Below, one piece after another: positions 15,521 through 23,176 of a stretch of 37,629 bases of DNA; position 1 is the stretch's first letter; each line of letters starts with the position of its first letter. The stretch lies in assembly GCA_900752115.1 (NCBI GenBank), contig CAADUC010000032.1, positions 1 through 37,629 on the forward strand, written 5' to 3'. Position numbers and translations under genes: made by a program. The DNA is from Clostridia bacterium (lineage in GTDB: Bacteria; Bacillota; Clostridia; Oscillospirales; Acutalibacteraceae). Below the pieces are notes generated by a model, which was given only the letters and a program-made list of their open reading frames with translations, was not told the DNA's origin and did no database searches.

Positions 15521-17179
15521 ATGTTCAAAATGGGAAAGCGTTTTATGGCGCTCTGCCTGCTGGCGGGTCTGGTACTCTCTGCCTGTGATTCGGCTCCTCA
15601 GACATCGCAGGCTCCGGAGAGCAGTACAGCGGGGGAAAGTACGGCAGAGGGCTCCGATGTGCCCGCAGAACCGGAAGAATTGACCTTGCCTATCGTCGAT
15701 GAAAAGCTGGAGCTTTCCTGCTGGGTTTCTCTGGGAGAAAAGCAGCAGACGGTGATGAGCTCCTGGGATTCCATTGAAGCTTTTTCCGCCATCGAGGAAA
15801 AGACCAACATTCACATCAATTGGATGCATCCTCCTGTGGGCGGAGAAACCGAGCAGCTTAATACGATGCTCGCGGCGAGAAACCTTCCGGATATCATCTA
15901 CACCAACTGGGACGGTCTGGCTGGCGGACCTGGGAAAATGATTTCTGATGGCATCATTATTGATATTGATCCGCTTGTACAGCAATATGCGCCCAATCTG
16001 CTGAACTTCTGGGAGGAGAACCCTGAGCTGAGAAGCTACGCATATACGGATGAAAGTCAGTGCTTCAGCATGCCGTATTACTGGCCGGAAGAGGGCGGGT
16101 ATTTGTTCCACTTTGGTTATGTTGTGCGGGGAGACTGGGCGGAAAAGCTGAATGTCAAACGTCCCACCAATGTGGATGAGTGGTACGACTATCTCAAGGC
16201 AGTGAAAGAGGGAGATCCGAACGGAAACGGAGAGGCGGACGAACTTCCTCTTGTCGCTCAGAAGCTGCCGGAGCTGTATCAGACGCAAAGAATGTACGGA
16301 ATCGAACCGGGCGCCCTGTTCTATCTGGAAGACGGCGAGGTTGTGTCGGCACTGGATGCTCCTGAGTACAAGGATTGGCTTGCTACGATGCAGAAGTGGT
16401 ATGCCGAAGGCCTGATTGATCCCGATTTCCTTTCTACGGATCGCACGATGAAGGACAACAAGGTGCTGACGAATCAGGCCGGAGCGATCTGGTCCGGCGC
16501 GGGCACGGGAGCTCTTGGCCTGTACATGAAGCAGAAGCAGGACGAAGGAGACACAACGTTCTCATTGGATCCGGTTCCCATGCCGACGACGGCCGACGGG
16601 GAACGGCTGGGATCGCTCAAGATTGTTGTGGGAGAGGGCGCAGGCATCACGACAACGAACCAGCATCCGGTGGAGACGATCAAATACTGTGATTATATGT
16701 TCAGTGATGAAGGCCATCTCCTGTCGCAGCTCGGTACGGAAGGAAAGGCGTATACGATGGAGGACGGAGAGATTCAGTTTACAGAATACTGCACGAACAA
16801 TCCGGACGGCCTGTCTTCTGATTCGGCGATGATTCTGTGCGGTATAGCCCCCTGGTCCTTTGTAGGGTATCAGCTGGCTGATTACTGGAAGTATAACATT
16901 TCCTTTACTCCGCAGGCGGCAAGCAGTGATGAAGTTTGGGGAGATTACACGGTTTATAAGGCGCTGAGAGGGCTTCGCTTTACCACGGAAGAGACCTCTC
17001 AGGTTGCTTCGATTAAAAACGATCTGAACGCCTTGCTGGAGGAGACTGTGTCGCGAATTATTTTGGGACAGGCTTCTGTGGATGATTTTGATACTTTCCG
17101 GGAGCAGGCAGACCAAATGCAGCACAGAGAGCTTCTGGAAATATACCGCAATGCCTATGAGCGTAGTTTGAACAGATAA
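15521..17179 (+). CDS. Extracellular sugar-binding lipoprotein of a CUT1 ABC importer (LplA/YtcQ-like)
   Basis: From the ATG at 15521 (AAAGGAAG about ten bases upstream) the protein has 552 residues. It has a signal peptide ending in the lipobox LSAC with Cys22, an acidic Ser/Glu linker and a large family 1 binding fold. An alternative ATG at 15500 overlaps the stop of the previous gene and would add seven residues. It supplies cargo to the two permeases that follow. It is a paralogue of the binding protein at 5468-7216 with different sequence, so it probably has a different ligand. A strong stem-loop follows the gene. Confidence 0.9.
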   Translation: MFKMGKRFMALCLLAGLVLSACDSAPQTSQAPESSTAGESTAEGSDVPAEPEELTLPIVDEKLELSCWVSLGEKQQTVMSSWDSIEAFSAIEEKTNIHINWMHPPVGGETEQLNTMLAARNLPDIIYTNWDGLAGGPGKMISDGIIIDIDPLVQQYAPNLLNFWEENPELRSYAYTDESQCFSMPYYWPEEGGYLFHFGYVVRGDWAEKLNVKRPTNVDEWYDYLKAVKEGDPNGNGEADELPLVAQKLPELYQTQRMYGIEPGALFYLEDGEVVSALDAPEYKDWLATMQKWYAEGLIDPDFLSTDRTMKDNKVLTNQAGAIWSGAGTGALGLYMKQKQDEGDTTFSLDPVPMPTTADGERLGSLKIVVGEGAGITTTNQHPVETIKYCDYMFSDEGHLLSQLGTEGKAYTMEDGEIQFTEYCTNNPDGLSSDSAMILCGIAPWSFVGYQLADYWKYNISFTPQAASSDEVWGDYTVYKALRGLRFTTEETSQVASIKNDLNALLEETVSRIILGQASVDDFDTFREQADQMQHRELLEIYRNAYERSLNR

Positions 17180-17207
17180 GAGAAAGACGGCGTTCTGCTG
17201 GATTTCG

Positions 17208-17239
17208 CGGCCCTGTCCCGCATCGACGGGACAGGGCCG
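17208..17239 (+). other. Intercistronic stem-loop after the binding-protein gene
   Basis: CGGCCCTGTCCCG (17208-17220) pairs perfectly over 13 bases with CGGGACAGGGCCG (17227-17239) around a six-base loop, with no T-run after it. It occupies the same position as the stem-loop in the other importer operon. It likely stabilises the upstream mRNA or limits read-through into the permeases. Confidence 0.7.
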
Positions 17240-17262
17240 TTCGTGTAAAGGGGAGATAAGAT

Positions 17263-18198
17263 GTGAGTAGTAAACCTTCCGTCCGGAGAACCCGTCGGGA
17301 AAGGATCCGGAAAGATTTCAAGAAGTATACATGTGTGTACTTCATGCTGATTCCTGTAGTGCTTTTCTTTGTTTTGTTTCATTATATTCCGATGGTGGGC
17401 GCCGTCATTGCGTTTAAGGACTTTTCCCCTGCGACAGGTATATTCGGAAGTCCTTGGGTAGGATTTAAGCATTTTGAGGCCTTTTTCAACAGCATCTATT
17501 TCACCCGGACACTCCGCAACACGCTGATGATCAGCTTTTACGAGATTGTGTTTGGATTCCCTGCTCCCATCATCCTTGCTCTGTTGATGAACGAGGTAAA
17601 AAACAAGCTGTTTAAAAGGACCATCCAAACCGTCAGCTACCTGCCGCATTTTATTTCTGTGGTTGTCGTGTGCGGCTTGATTCGTGATTTCTTTTCGCTT
17701 TCCGGCGTGGTGAACACGATGCTGGAGGATCTTGGCCTGGAAGCGATCCAGTTCCTTAATGAGCCGGGAATGTTCCGGCCAATCTTTGTCGGATCGAATA
17801 TTTGGCAGAATTTCGGATGGAACAGTATTATTTATCTGGCTGCGCTGACTTCCATCGATCCGCAGCTGTATGAAGCGGCGACTATTGACGGAGCCGGCAG
17901 ATGGCGTCAGACTTGCAGCGTCACGCTGCCAGGCATTATGCCGACCATGGTTACGCTTTTGATCCTGAGAATCGGAAATATTATGTCGGTTGGATTTGAA
18001 AAAATTATCCTGATCTATAACCCGCTGACGTATGAAACAGCAGAGGTTATCTCGACCTTTGTCTATAAAAAAGGCTTGTTGGAAATGAGCTACAGCTATG
18101 CGACCGCGGTGGGATTGTTCAATGCTTTCATCAATTGCTTGTTGCTTGTGTTGGCAAACCGGTTAAGCAAAAAGGTGAATAACACGGGAATCTGGTGA
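17263..18198 (+). CDS. Carbohydrate ABC transporter permease, CUT1 family (LplB/YteP-like)
   Basis: The GTG start at 17263 has AAGGGGAG seven bases upstream. The 311-residue protein has about six membrane segments beginning at about residue 24. The EAA loop YEAATIDGAGRWRQTCSVTLP is at 203-223. It is the first of two permeases for the importer whose binding protein lies just upstream. As in the other cluster, no ATPase gene is present. Confidence 0.92.
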   Translation: MSSKPSVRRTRRERIRKDFKKYTCVYFMLIPVVLFFVLFHYIPMVGAVIAFKDFSPATGIFGSPWVGFKHFEAFFNSIYFTRTLRNTLMISFYEIVFGFPAPIILALLMNEVKNKLFKRTIQTVSYLPHFISVVVVCGLIRDFFSLSGVVNTMLEDLGLEAIQFLNEPGMFRPIFVGSNIWQNFGWNSIIYLAALTSIDPQLYEAATIDGAGRWRQTCSVTLPGIMPTMVTLLILRIGNIMSVGFEKIILIYNPLTYETAEVISTFVYKKGLLEMSYSYATAVGLFNAFINCLLLVLANRLSKKVNNTGIW

Positions 18199-18209
18199 GG
18201 TGAAAGGCA

Positions 18210-19106
18210 ATGAAAAGGAACAGAAATCGAATCAGAACTTCAACAGCACACAAATGCTTCACAGTGTTCAATTATTGCTTTTTGACGCTGGTTATAGGGA
18301 TCACGCTGTATCCATTCTGGCATGCCATGATGGTATCCATCAGCTCGCCTTCCGAGTACATGAAACACCGGGGCCTTGTTTTATTGCCGCTTGGAATCGA
18401 CTTTTCTTCTTTTGAGGCTGTTTTTCAAAACCCCAATATGAAGTACGGTTTTCTCAACTCCTTCATCAATATTGTCATTGGCGTTTCGTTGGCGTCCATA
18501 CTTACTTTTTTTGCTGCCTACGCGACCACCAGAAAGGATTTTTACTGGAAGAAAGCCGTAACGATCTTTATGGTGATTACCATGTTTGTGTCCGGAGGAT
18601 TAATTCCTATGTACCTCACTGTAGACATGCTGAATCTCATCAATACGCGCTGGGCGCTGATTCTTCCGGCGCTGCTGAGCACGTATAATATTATTGTAAC
18701 AAAGGTGTATTTTGCTTCCATACCGGACAGCCTGGAGGAATCTGCCCGGATGGACGGCGCCAATGATTTTGTCATCCTGTTCCGAATTTTCCTTCCGCTT
18801 TCGATGCCTATTATCGCTGTGGTTCTTCTGTTTTACACGGTGGACAAATGGAATGCGTGGTTCCATGCTTCGATTTTCCTGAATGACAGAACACTGTTCC
18901 CGGTATCGCTGATCCTTCGTGAAATTTTGATTTCCAATGATACCAGCTCAATGACTTCCAGCGTGGATGTGTCGGATAAGGAGCCGATCGCGGAGACCAT
19001 TAAATATGCAACCATGATGGTGACAGTGCTTCCGATCGTGGTGATTTATCCGTTCCTGCAGAAGTACTTTATCCAGGGAATGATGTTAGGGGCGGTGAAA
19101 GAGTAA
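18210..19106 (+). CDS. Carbohydrate ABC transporter permease, CUT1 family (LplC/YtcP-like)
   Basis: The ATG at 18210 follows GAGGTGAAAGG and is 11 bases after the previous stop. The 298-residue protein has about six membrane segments, an EAA-type loop at about 175-196 (LEESARMDGANDFVILFRIF) and the family ending YPFLQKYFIQG...LGAVKE. It completes the sugar importer of this operon. Confidence 0.92.
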   Translation: MKRNRNRIRTSTAHKCFTVFNYCFLTLVIGITLYPFWHAMMVSISSPSEYMKHRGLVLLPLGIDFSSFEAVFQNPNMKYGFLNSFINIVIGVSLASILTFFAAYATTRKDFYWKKAVTIFMVITMFVSGGLIPMYLTVDMLNLINTRWALILPALLSTYNIIVTKVYFASIPDSLEESARMDGANDFVILFRIFLPLSMPIIAVVLLFYTVDKWNAWFHASIFLNDRTLFPVSLILREILISNDTSSMTSSVDVSDKEPIAETIKYATMMVTVLPIVVIYPFLQKYFIQGMMLGAVKE

Positions 19107-19182
19107 GAAAAGCGGGAAAACAATTGCTCATGCTTACATGTAAAATCATCAATCTAAAAAAGAAAGAAGGCAGCAGAATACT

Positions 19183-19788
19183 ATGAGCAGAGCAGAAAGA
19201 CAGCTTGCTATTTTTCGCAATACGGTGAGGGAAGAGATGGGTAAGCTGTCGGACAGCCTGACCCCGGATTACTTTTCTGATGCAGTTCGTCTGATTCAGG
19301 AGACGGAGGCGAACGGAAGAAGGCTTCACATCACGGGCATTGGAAAACCGCATCATGTCGCCTGTTATATGGCGTCTCTTTTTTCTTCCACCGGTACCCC
19401 GTGCTATGTTCTTGACGGTACGGAGGCGACACATGGTTCCTCCGGACAGGTGGAGCCGGGAGATGCCGTTATCTGCATCTCCTATTACGGAAATGTGCCG
19501 GAGCTGATGAAAACGGTGGATACGCTCAAGAGAAACGGCGCGCGGGTGATCTCTGTCACCGGCTTCCCCGGATCGTACATTGCGCAGCGGGCGGACGTTC
19601 ACCTCTGCTGTCATGTGGAGCGGGAGGGGGACTCTCTCAATAAGCCTCCCCGCGCCAGCATGCTGGCGACCCTGTATATGCTGATGGCGCTTTCCCTGGT
19701 GCTACAGGAACAGAAGGGGATGACAGACGAGCAGTATGTCCGTTTCCATCCCTCGGGCGAGCTGGGAAAATTGAGTGATGTGTCATGA
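19183..19788 (+). CDS. SIS-domain sugar-phosphate isomerase, KdsD-like without CBS domains
   Basis: This 201-residue single-domain protein has an AAAGAAAGAAGG-type site before the ATG. The SIS signatures match arabinose-5-phosphate isomerases. They are TGIGKPHHVA, SSTGTPCYVLDGTEATHG, a serine- or tyrosine-containing ISYYGNVPEL loop, an ADVHLCCHVE strand and the family ending FHPSGELGK. The C-terminal CBS pair of KdsD is absent. The likely reaction is aldose-ketose isomerisation of a sugar phosphate, for example D-arabinose 5-phosphate to D-ribulose 5-phosphate. A hexulose-phosphate isomerase role is the main alternative. Its stop overlaps the start of the epimerase gene (ATGA), so the two enzymes are co-translated and probably act in sequence. 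Confidence 0.78.
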   Translation: MSRAERQLAIFRNTVREEMGKLSDSLTPDYFSDAVRLIQETEANGRRLHITGIGKPHHVACYMASLFSSTGTPCYVLDGTEATHGSSGQVEPGDAVICISYYGNVPELMKTVDTLKRNGARVISVTGFPGSYIAQRADVHLCCHVEREGDSLNKPPRASMLATLYMLMALSLVLQEQKGMTDEQYVRFHPSGELGKLSDVS

Positions 19789-20462
19789 AGAAGGAGAGGA
19801 AACTTTCACCGACACTGCTGTGTGCCGATCAGATGAATCTGCAGGATACCATTGACCGACTCAATTCCTTTGATCTCGCATGGTATCATGTCGATATCAT
19901 GGACGGGCATTTTGTACCCAATCTGGCTTTCGGACTTCTGGCATTGGAGCAAATCTGCCGGTTGGCCAAACATCCCGTGTGCGGTCATTTCATGGTGGAA
20001 AACCCGGCCGCTTATCTGGAAGCGTCTGCGAAGGTGGGACTGGATTATTTTGCCTTCCATGTGGAAACGGAGAAAAATCCGTTTCGGCTTGCGGAGCAGA
20101 TACGCAGGAACGGAATGAAACCGGCCGCAGCCATAAATCCCATGACGCCGATCGAGTATGTGCGTCCGCTGCTTCCCTATCTGGATCTGGTGATCCTGAT
20201 GGCGGTGGAGCCGGGATATTCCGGGCAAACCTTTTTGCCGTGCATTTGGTCAAAGCTCGAGGAGCTTTCCGGGGAAAAGAAGAACCATTCGTTCCTGATT
20301 GAGGTTGATGGAGGAGTAAATATGGAGAATTTGGGCGCCTGCATTCGAGGCGGCGCCGATGTCCTGGTAGCGGGGGCGTTCACGCTTTTCCGTCCGGGTT
20401 TCTCGTTGGAGGAGAATTTCCGGGAGACGGATCAGGCTGTGCAAAAAACGCTGCGGGAGTAA
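19785..20462 (+). CDS. rpe: Ribulose-phosphate 3-epimerase family protein
   Basis: This 225-residue TIM-barrel protein shows the Rpe signatures SPTLLCAD, HVDIMDGHFVPN, HFMVENP, MAVEPGYSGQTF and IEVDGGVN. These include the paired His/Asp metal and acid-base residues. The usual forms are SPSILSAD and VNPGFGGQ. The VEPGYSGQ variant leans towards the allulose-6-phosphate 3-epimerase side of the family, so the substrate could be ribulose 5-phosphate or a hexulose 6-phosphate. The four-base overlap with the SIS isomerase suggests it takes that enzyme's product and feeds xylulose 5-phosphate to the transketolase encoded next. Confidence 0.82.
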   Translation: MKKERKLSPTLLCADQMNLQDTIDRLNSFDLAWYHVDIMDGHFVPNLAFGLLALEQICRLAKHPVCGHFMVENPAAYLEASAKVGLDYFAFHVETEKNPFRLAEQIRRNGMKPAAAINPMTPIEYVRPLLPYLDLVILMAVEPGYSGQTFLPCIWSKLEELSGEKKNHSFLIEVDGGVNMENLGACIRGGADVLVAGAFTLFRPGFSLEENFRETDQAVQKTLRE

Positions 20463-20514
20463 CGGGAGAATAGCTCCCGGGGAGTGTATGAAAAGGCTGT
20501 GAGGGGGAAGATAC

Positions 20515-21351
20515 GTGAGAGAGTGTGCAAGCAAGGAACGATTGGAAGAAATAGCACTGCAGCTGAGAAAAGATATTTTGGTGGAGTTGAAAGAAGCGGG
20601 ATCCGGGCATCCCGGAGGCAGCCTTTCCATCGTGGAAATGCTGACGGCGTTGTATTTTTACGAGATGAATCTGGATCCTGCCCGCCCCGGCTGGGAGGAG
20701 AGAGATCGGTTTGTTCTCTCCAAAGGGCATGCAGCCCCGGCTTACTATGCCGCCTTGGCCAGACGCGGATATTTTGATCCGCTGGAGCTGAAAACTCTGC
20801 GAAAGGCGGGAAGTATGCTGCAGGGGCATCCGGATATGCGGAAGACCCCCGGTGTGGATGCGTCCACCGGATCGCTCGGGCAGGGGATTTCGATTGCCTG
20901 CGGCATGGCGCTCTATGCAAAAGCGCGGAAAAAAGCATTCCGTGTTTTCTGTATTTTGGGAGATGGCGAGCTGCAGGAGGGTCAGGTTTGGGAAGCGCTG
21001 ATGAGCGCGGCACACCGTAAGCTTGGCGGGCTCACTGCGTTGATAGACTGCAACGGACTGCAGATCGACGGCCCTGTATCCGAAGTAATGGGACTTTCCC
21101 CGCTGCGGGATAAGCTGGAGGCGTTCGGATGGAAAACCTTCTGCTGTGACGGCCATGATATCGGACAGATTCTGGAAGTGCTGGCTCTTTGCAGAGAGGA
21201 AACCGAAAGACCCTGTGCGGTGTTGTGCAGCACGATAAAGGGAAAAGGCGTTTCCTTTATGGAAAACCAGGTGGGCTGGCATGGTGCGCCGCTTTCGGAG
21301 GAGCAGTTTGAGCAGGCGATGCAGGAGCTGTCCTGTGCCGGTGCAGAATAG
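20515..21351 (+). CDS. Transketolase, N-terminal (thiamine diphosphate-binding) subunit
   Basis: The GTG start at 20515 has GAGGGGGAAG upstream. The 278-residue protein is the first half of a split transketolase. It contains HPGGSLSIVEMLTALYF, the His of SKGHAAPAYYA, and the thiamine diphosphate/Mg motif GDGELQEGQVWEA, followed by DCNGLQIDG. With the following gene it would form a transketolase moving two-carbon units from xylulose 5-phosphate or a similar ketose phosphate. Split apulose-4-phosphate transketolases are close functional relatives, so the donor is uncertain. Confidence 0.9.
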   Translation: MRECASKERLEEIALQLRKDILVELKEAGSGHPGGSLSIVEMLTALYFYEMNLDPARPGWEERDRFVLSKGHAAPAYYAALARRGYFDPLELKTLRKAGSMLQGHPDMRKTPGVDASTGSLGQGISIACGMALYAKARKKAFRVFCILGDGELQEGQVWEALMSAAHRKLGGLTALIDCNGLQIDGPVSEVMGLSPLRDKLEAFGWKTFCCDGHDIGQILEVLALCREETERPCAVLCSTIKGKGVSFMENQVGWHGAPLSEEQFEQAMQELSCAGAE

Positions 21352-21361
21352 GGGGGATTCG

Positions 21362-22285
21362 ATGCTTTCCACACGAGAGGCGTATGGGTTTGCTTTGGCG
21401 TCGCTGGGCGGCGACCATGATTTTTATGTGCTGGATGCAGATTTGGCAAAAGCGACGATGACGTCAGTGTTCCGGGAAAAATTTCCGGAGCGTCATTTTG
21501 ATATGGGAATTGCGGAGGCCAACATGATGGGGTACGCCGCGGGGCTTGCCTCGTGCGGAGTACCAGTGTTTGCGAGCTCTTTTGCCGCTTTTGCAGCAGG
21601 CAGGGCGTACGACCAAATCCGCAACGGCATTGCTTACCCCGGTCTGAATGTGAAAATTGTTGCCTCTCACGGTGGTGTGATGATTGGCCAGGACGGAGGC
21701 TCGCACCAGTGTGTGGAGGATTTGGCGCTGATGCGGACGATTCCCGGTATGGTGGTGCTGCATCCGTCGGATGAAGTCAGCACCTTTGCCTGTGTAGAGG
21801 CTGCGCTTCATTGGCAGGGGCCGGTTTATCTCCGCCTGGGGAGGTTTGCTTCGCCTGTGCTGTACGGAAAAGAGGAGAAGTTTTCCATTGGAGGTTCCAA
21901 AGTGCTGCGAACCGGAGACGACGCCGTGGTGTTTGCCGCAGGAACTATCATTACAGAAGCGCTTGAGGCGGCGGAACGCCTGGAACGCAGAGGAATTCAC
22001 ACGGCGGTGGTGGATCTGTATTCCGTCAGCCCCATCGACGCGCAGACAGTCCTGTATTGGGCGGGCCGCACGGGGCGTTTTGTCACTTTGGAGGACCACA
22101 ATATCCAGGCGGGATTGGGAAGTGCGGTATGCGAAGTGCTGGCAGAAAAGCTTCCTACAAGGGGAAAACGGCTCGGCGTCCGTTCGAAATTCGGGCAGTC
22201 GGGAGCGCCGGAGGATTTGAAAAGGATGTATCAGATAGACGCGGAATCGGTTGAGAACGCTGTGACAGAGCTGATGCGGGCATAG
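21362..22285 (+). CDS. Transketolase, C-terminal subunit
   Basis: The ATG at 21362 lies ten bases after the previous stop with a GGGGGGA site. An upstream ATG at 21281 is inside the previous gene. The 307-residue protein has the pyrimidine-binding domain with catalytic Glu in MGIAEANMMGYAAGLA, then FAAGRAYDQIRNGIAYPGLNVK and GGSHQCVEDLALMR. The C-terminal transketolase domain follows (VDLYSVSPID, VTLEDHNIQAGLGSAV). It is the obligate partner of the preceding gene. Confidence 0.9.
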   Translation: MLSTREAYGFALASLGGDHDFYVLDADLAKATMTSVFREKFPERHFDMGIAEANMMGYAAGLASCGVPVFASSFAAFAAGRAYDQIRNGIAYPGLNVKIVASHGGVMIGQDGGSHQCVEDLALMRTIPGMVVLHPSDEVSTFACVEAALHWQGPVYLRLGRFASPVLYGKEEKFSIGGSKVLRTGDDAVVFAAGTIITEALEAAERLERRGIHTAVVDLYSVSPIDAQTVLYWAGRTGRFVTLEDHNIQAGLGSAVCEVLAEKLPTRGKRLGVRSKFGQSGAPEDLKRMYQIDAESVENAVTELMRA

Positions 22286-22325
22286 CGTTTACTCGTTCCA
22301 GTCTGGGAAAGCCGGAGGCTGACAC

Positions 22326-23162
22326 ATGAAATATTTGTTTCTGAATTTAAAGAGGTTTGATATTCCGGTGGAGTTGGGCGGGGTAAACCGCCTGGCTCCC
22401 ATTGCCGGGTGGGGCCCTGCCGTCGTGCGCGGCACGCAGGAGGGGCTTCTGCGTTACAGCGCACAGGAAGCACAGTTTGTCGATTTTCTGCCGGAAGCGC
22501 ACCTGATCCCGGCGAAAGCCGCGCTGTGTGAGAACAGCCCGGTGAAGCTGGGCTGCCAGAGCGTCTACCGCGACGATACCGCCGTGGGCGGCAACTTCGG
22601 CGCGTTCACGACCAACCGCCCCGCGCATGCGGCGGCCGCGCTTGGCTGCGAGTGGGCGCTGATCGGCCACTGTGAGGAGCGCGCCGACAAGGCAGGCGTG
22701 CTGGCCGAGGCAGGCGTGACGGATCCGGGCGCGGTGAACCGTCTGTTGAACCGCGAGTGCAGGGCGGCGCAGGCGGCGGGTCTTTCGGTCCTGTACTGCA
22801 TCGGGGAGAAGAGCGAGGAGCAGGACGCGTGGCAGGAGGTGCTCGGCGCACAGCTCGACACGGGGCTCGACGGTCTGGACAAGAGCCGCGTGGTGATCGC
22901 CTATGAGCCGGTGTGGAGCATCGGTCCCGGCAAAACGCCCGCGGATAAACCGTACATCGAGAAGATCGCCCGCTTTGTGAAGGAGCGCACGGGAGGCCTG
23001 CCGGTCGTCTACGGCGGCGGACTGAAAACGGACAATGCCGCCATGCTGGCTTCCATCGCAGAGATCGACGGCGGCCTGATTGCCCTGACGCGCTTTTCCG
23101 GGGAGATCGGTTTTTATCCGGAAGAGTACCTGGATATCATCCGGCTCTACCTGGGGCACTGA
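22326..23162 (+). CDS. Triosephosphate isomerase-like protein with altered phosphate loops
   Basis: The 278-residue protein has GGAG-type upstream sequence and keeps the catalytic set of TIM: Asn7 and Lys9 (NLK), His115 (GHCEER) and Glu194 (AYEPVW), plus loop 6 SIGPGKTP. Two phosphate-binding elements differ. YGGS is YGGG, and the usual GGASL near the end is replaced by ALTRFSGEIGF. It is also longer than normal TIM (about 250). It may therefore isomerise another small ketose phosphate, such as an erythrulose phosphate, or a triose phosphate with different affinity. From about here through the next gene, GC at third codon positions is visibly higher than in the upstream operon genes. Confidence 0.72.
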   Translation: MKYLFLNLKRFDIPVELGGVNRLAPIAGWGPAVVRGTQEGLLRYSAQEAQFVDFLPEAHLIPAKAALCENSPVKLGCQSVYRDDTAVGGNFGAFTTNRPAHAAAALGCEWALIGHCEERADKAGVLAEAGVTDPGAVNRLLNRECRAAQAAGLSVLYCIGEKSEEQDAWQEVLGAQLDTGLDGLDKSRVVIAYEPVWSIGPGKTPADKPYIEKIARFVKERTGGLPVVYGGGLKTDNAAMLASIAEIDGGLIALTRFSGEIGFYPEEYLDIIRLYLGH

Positions 23163-23176
23163 GGAGGAAAAACACC

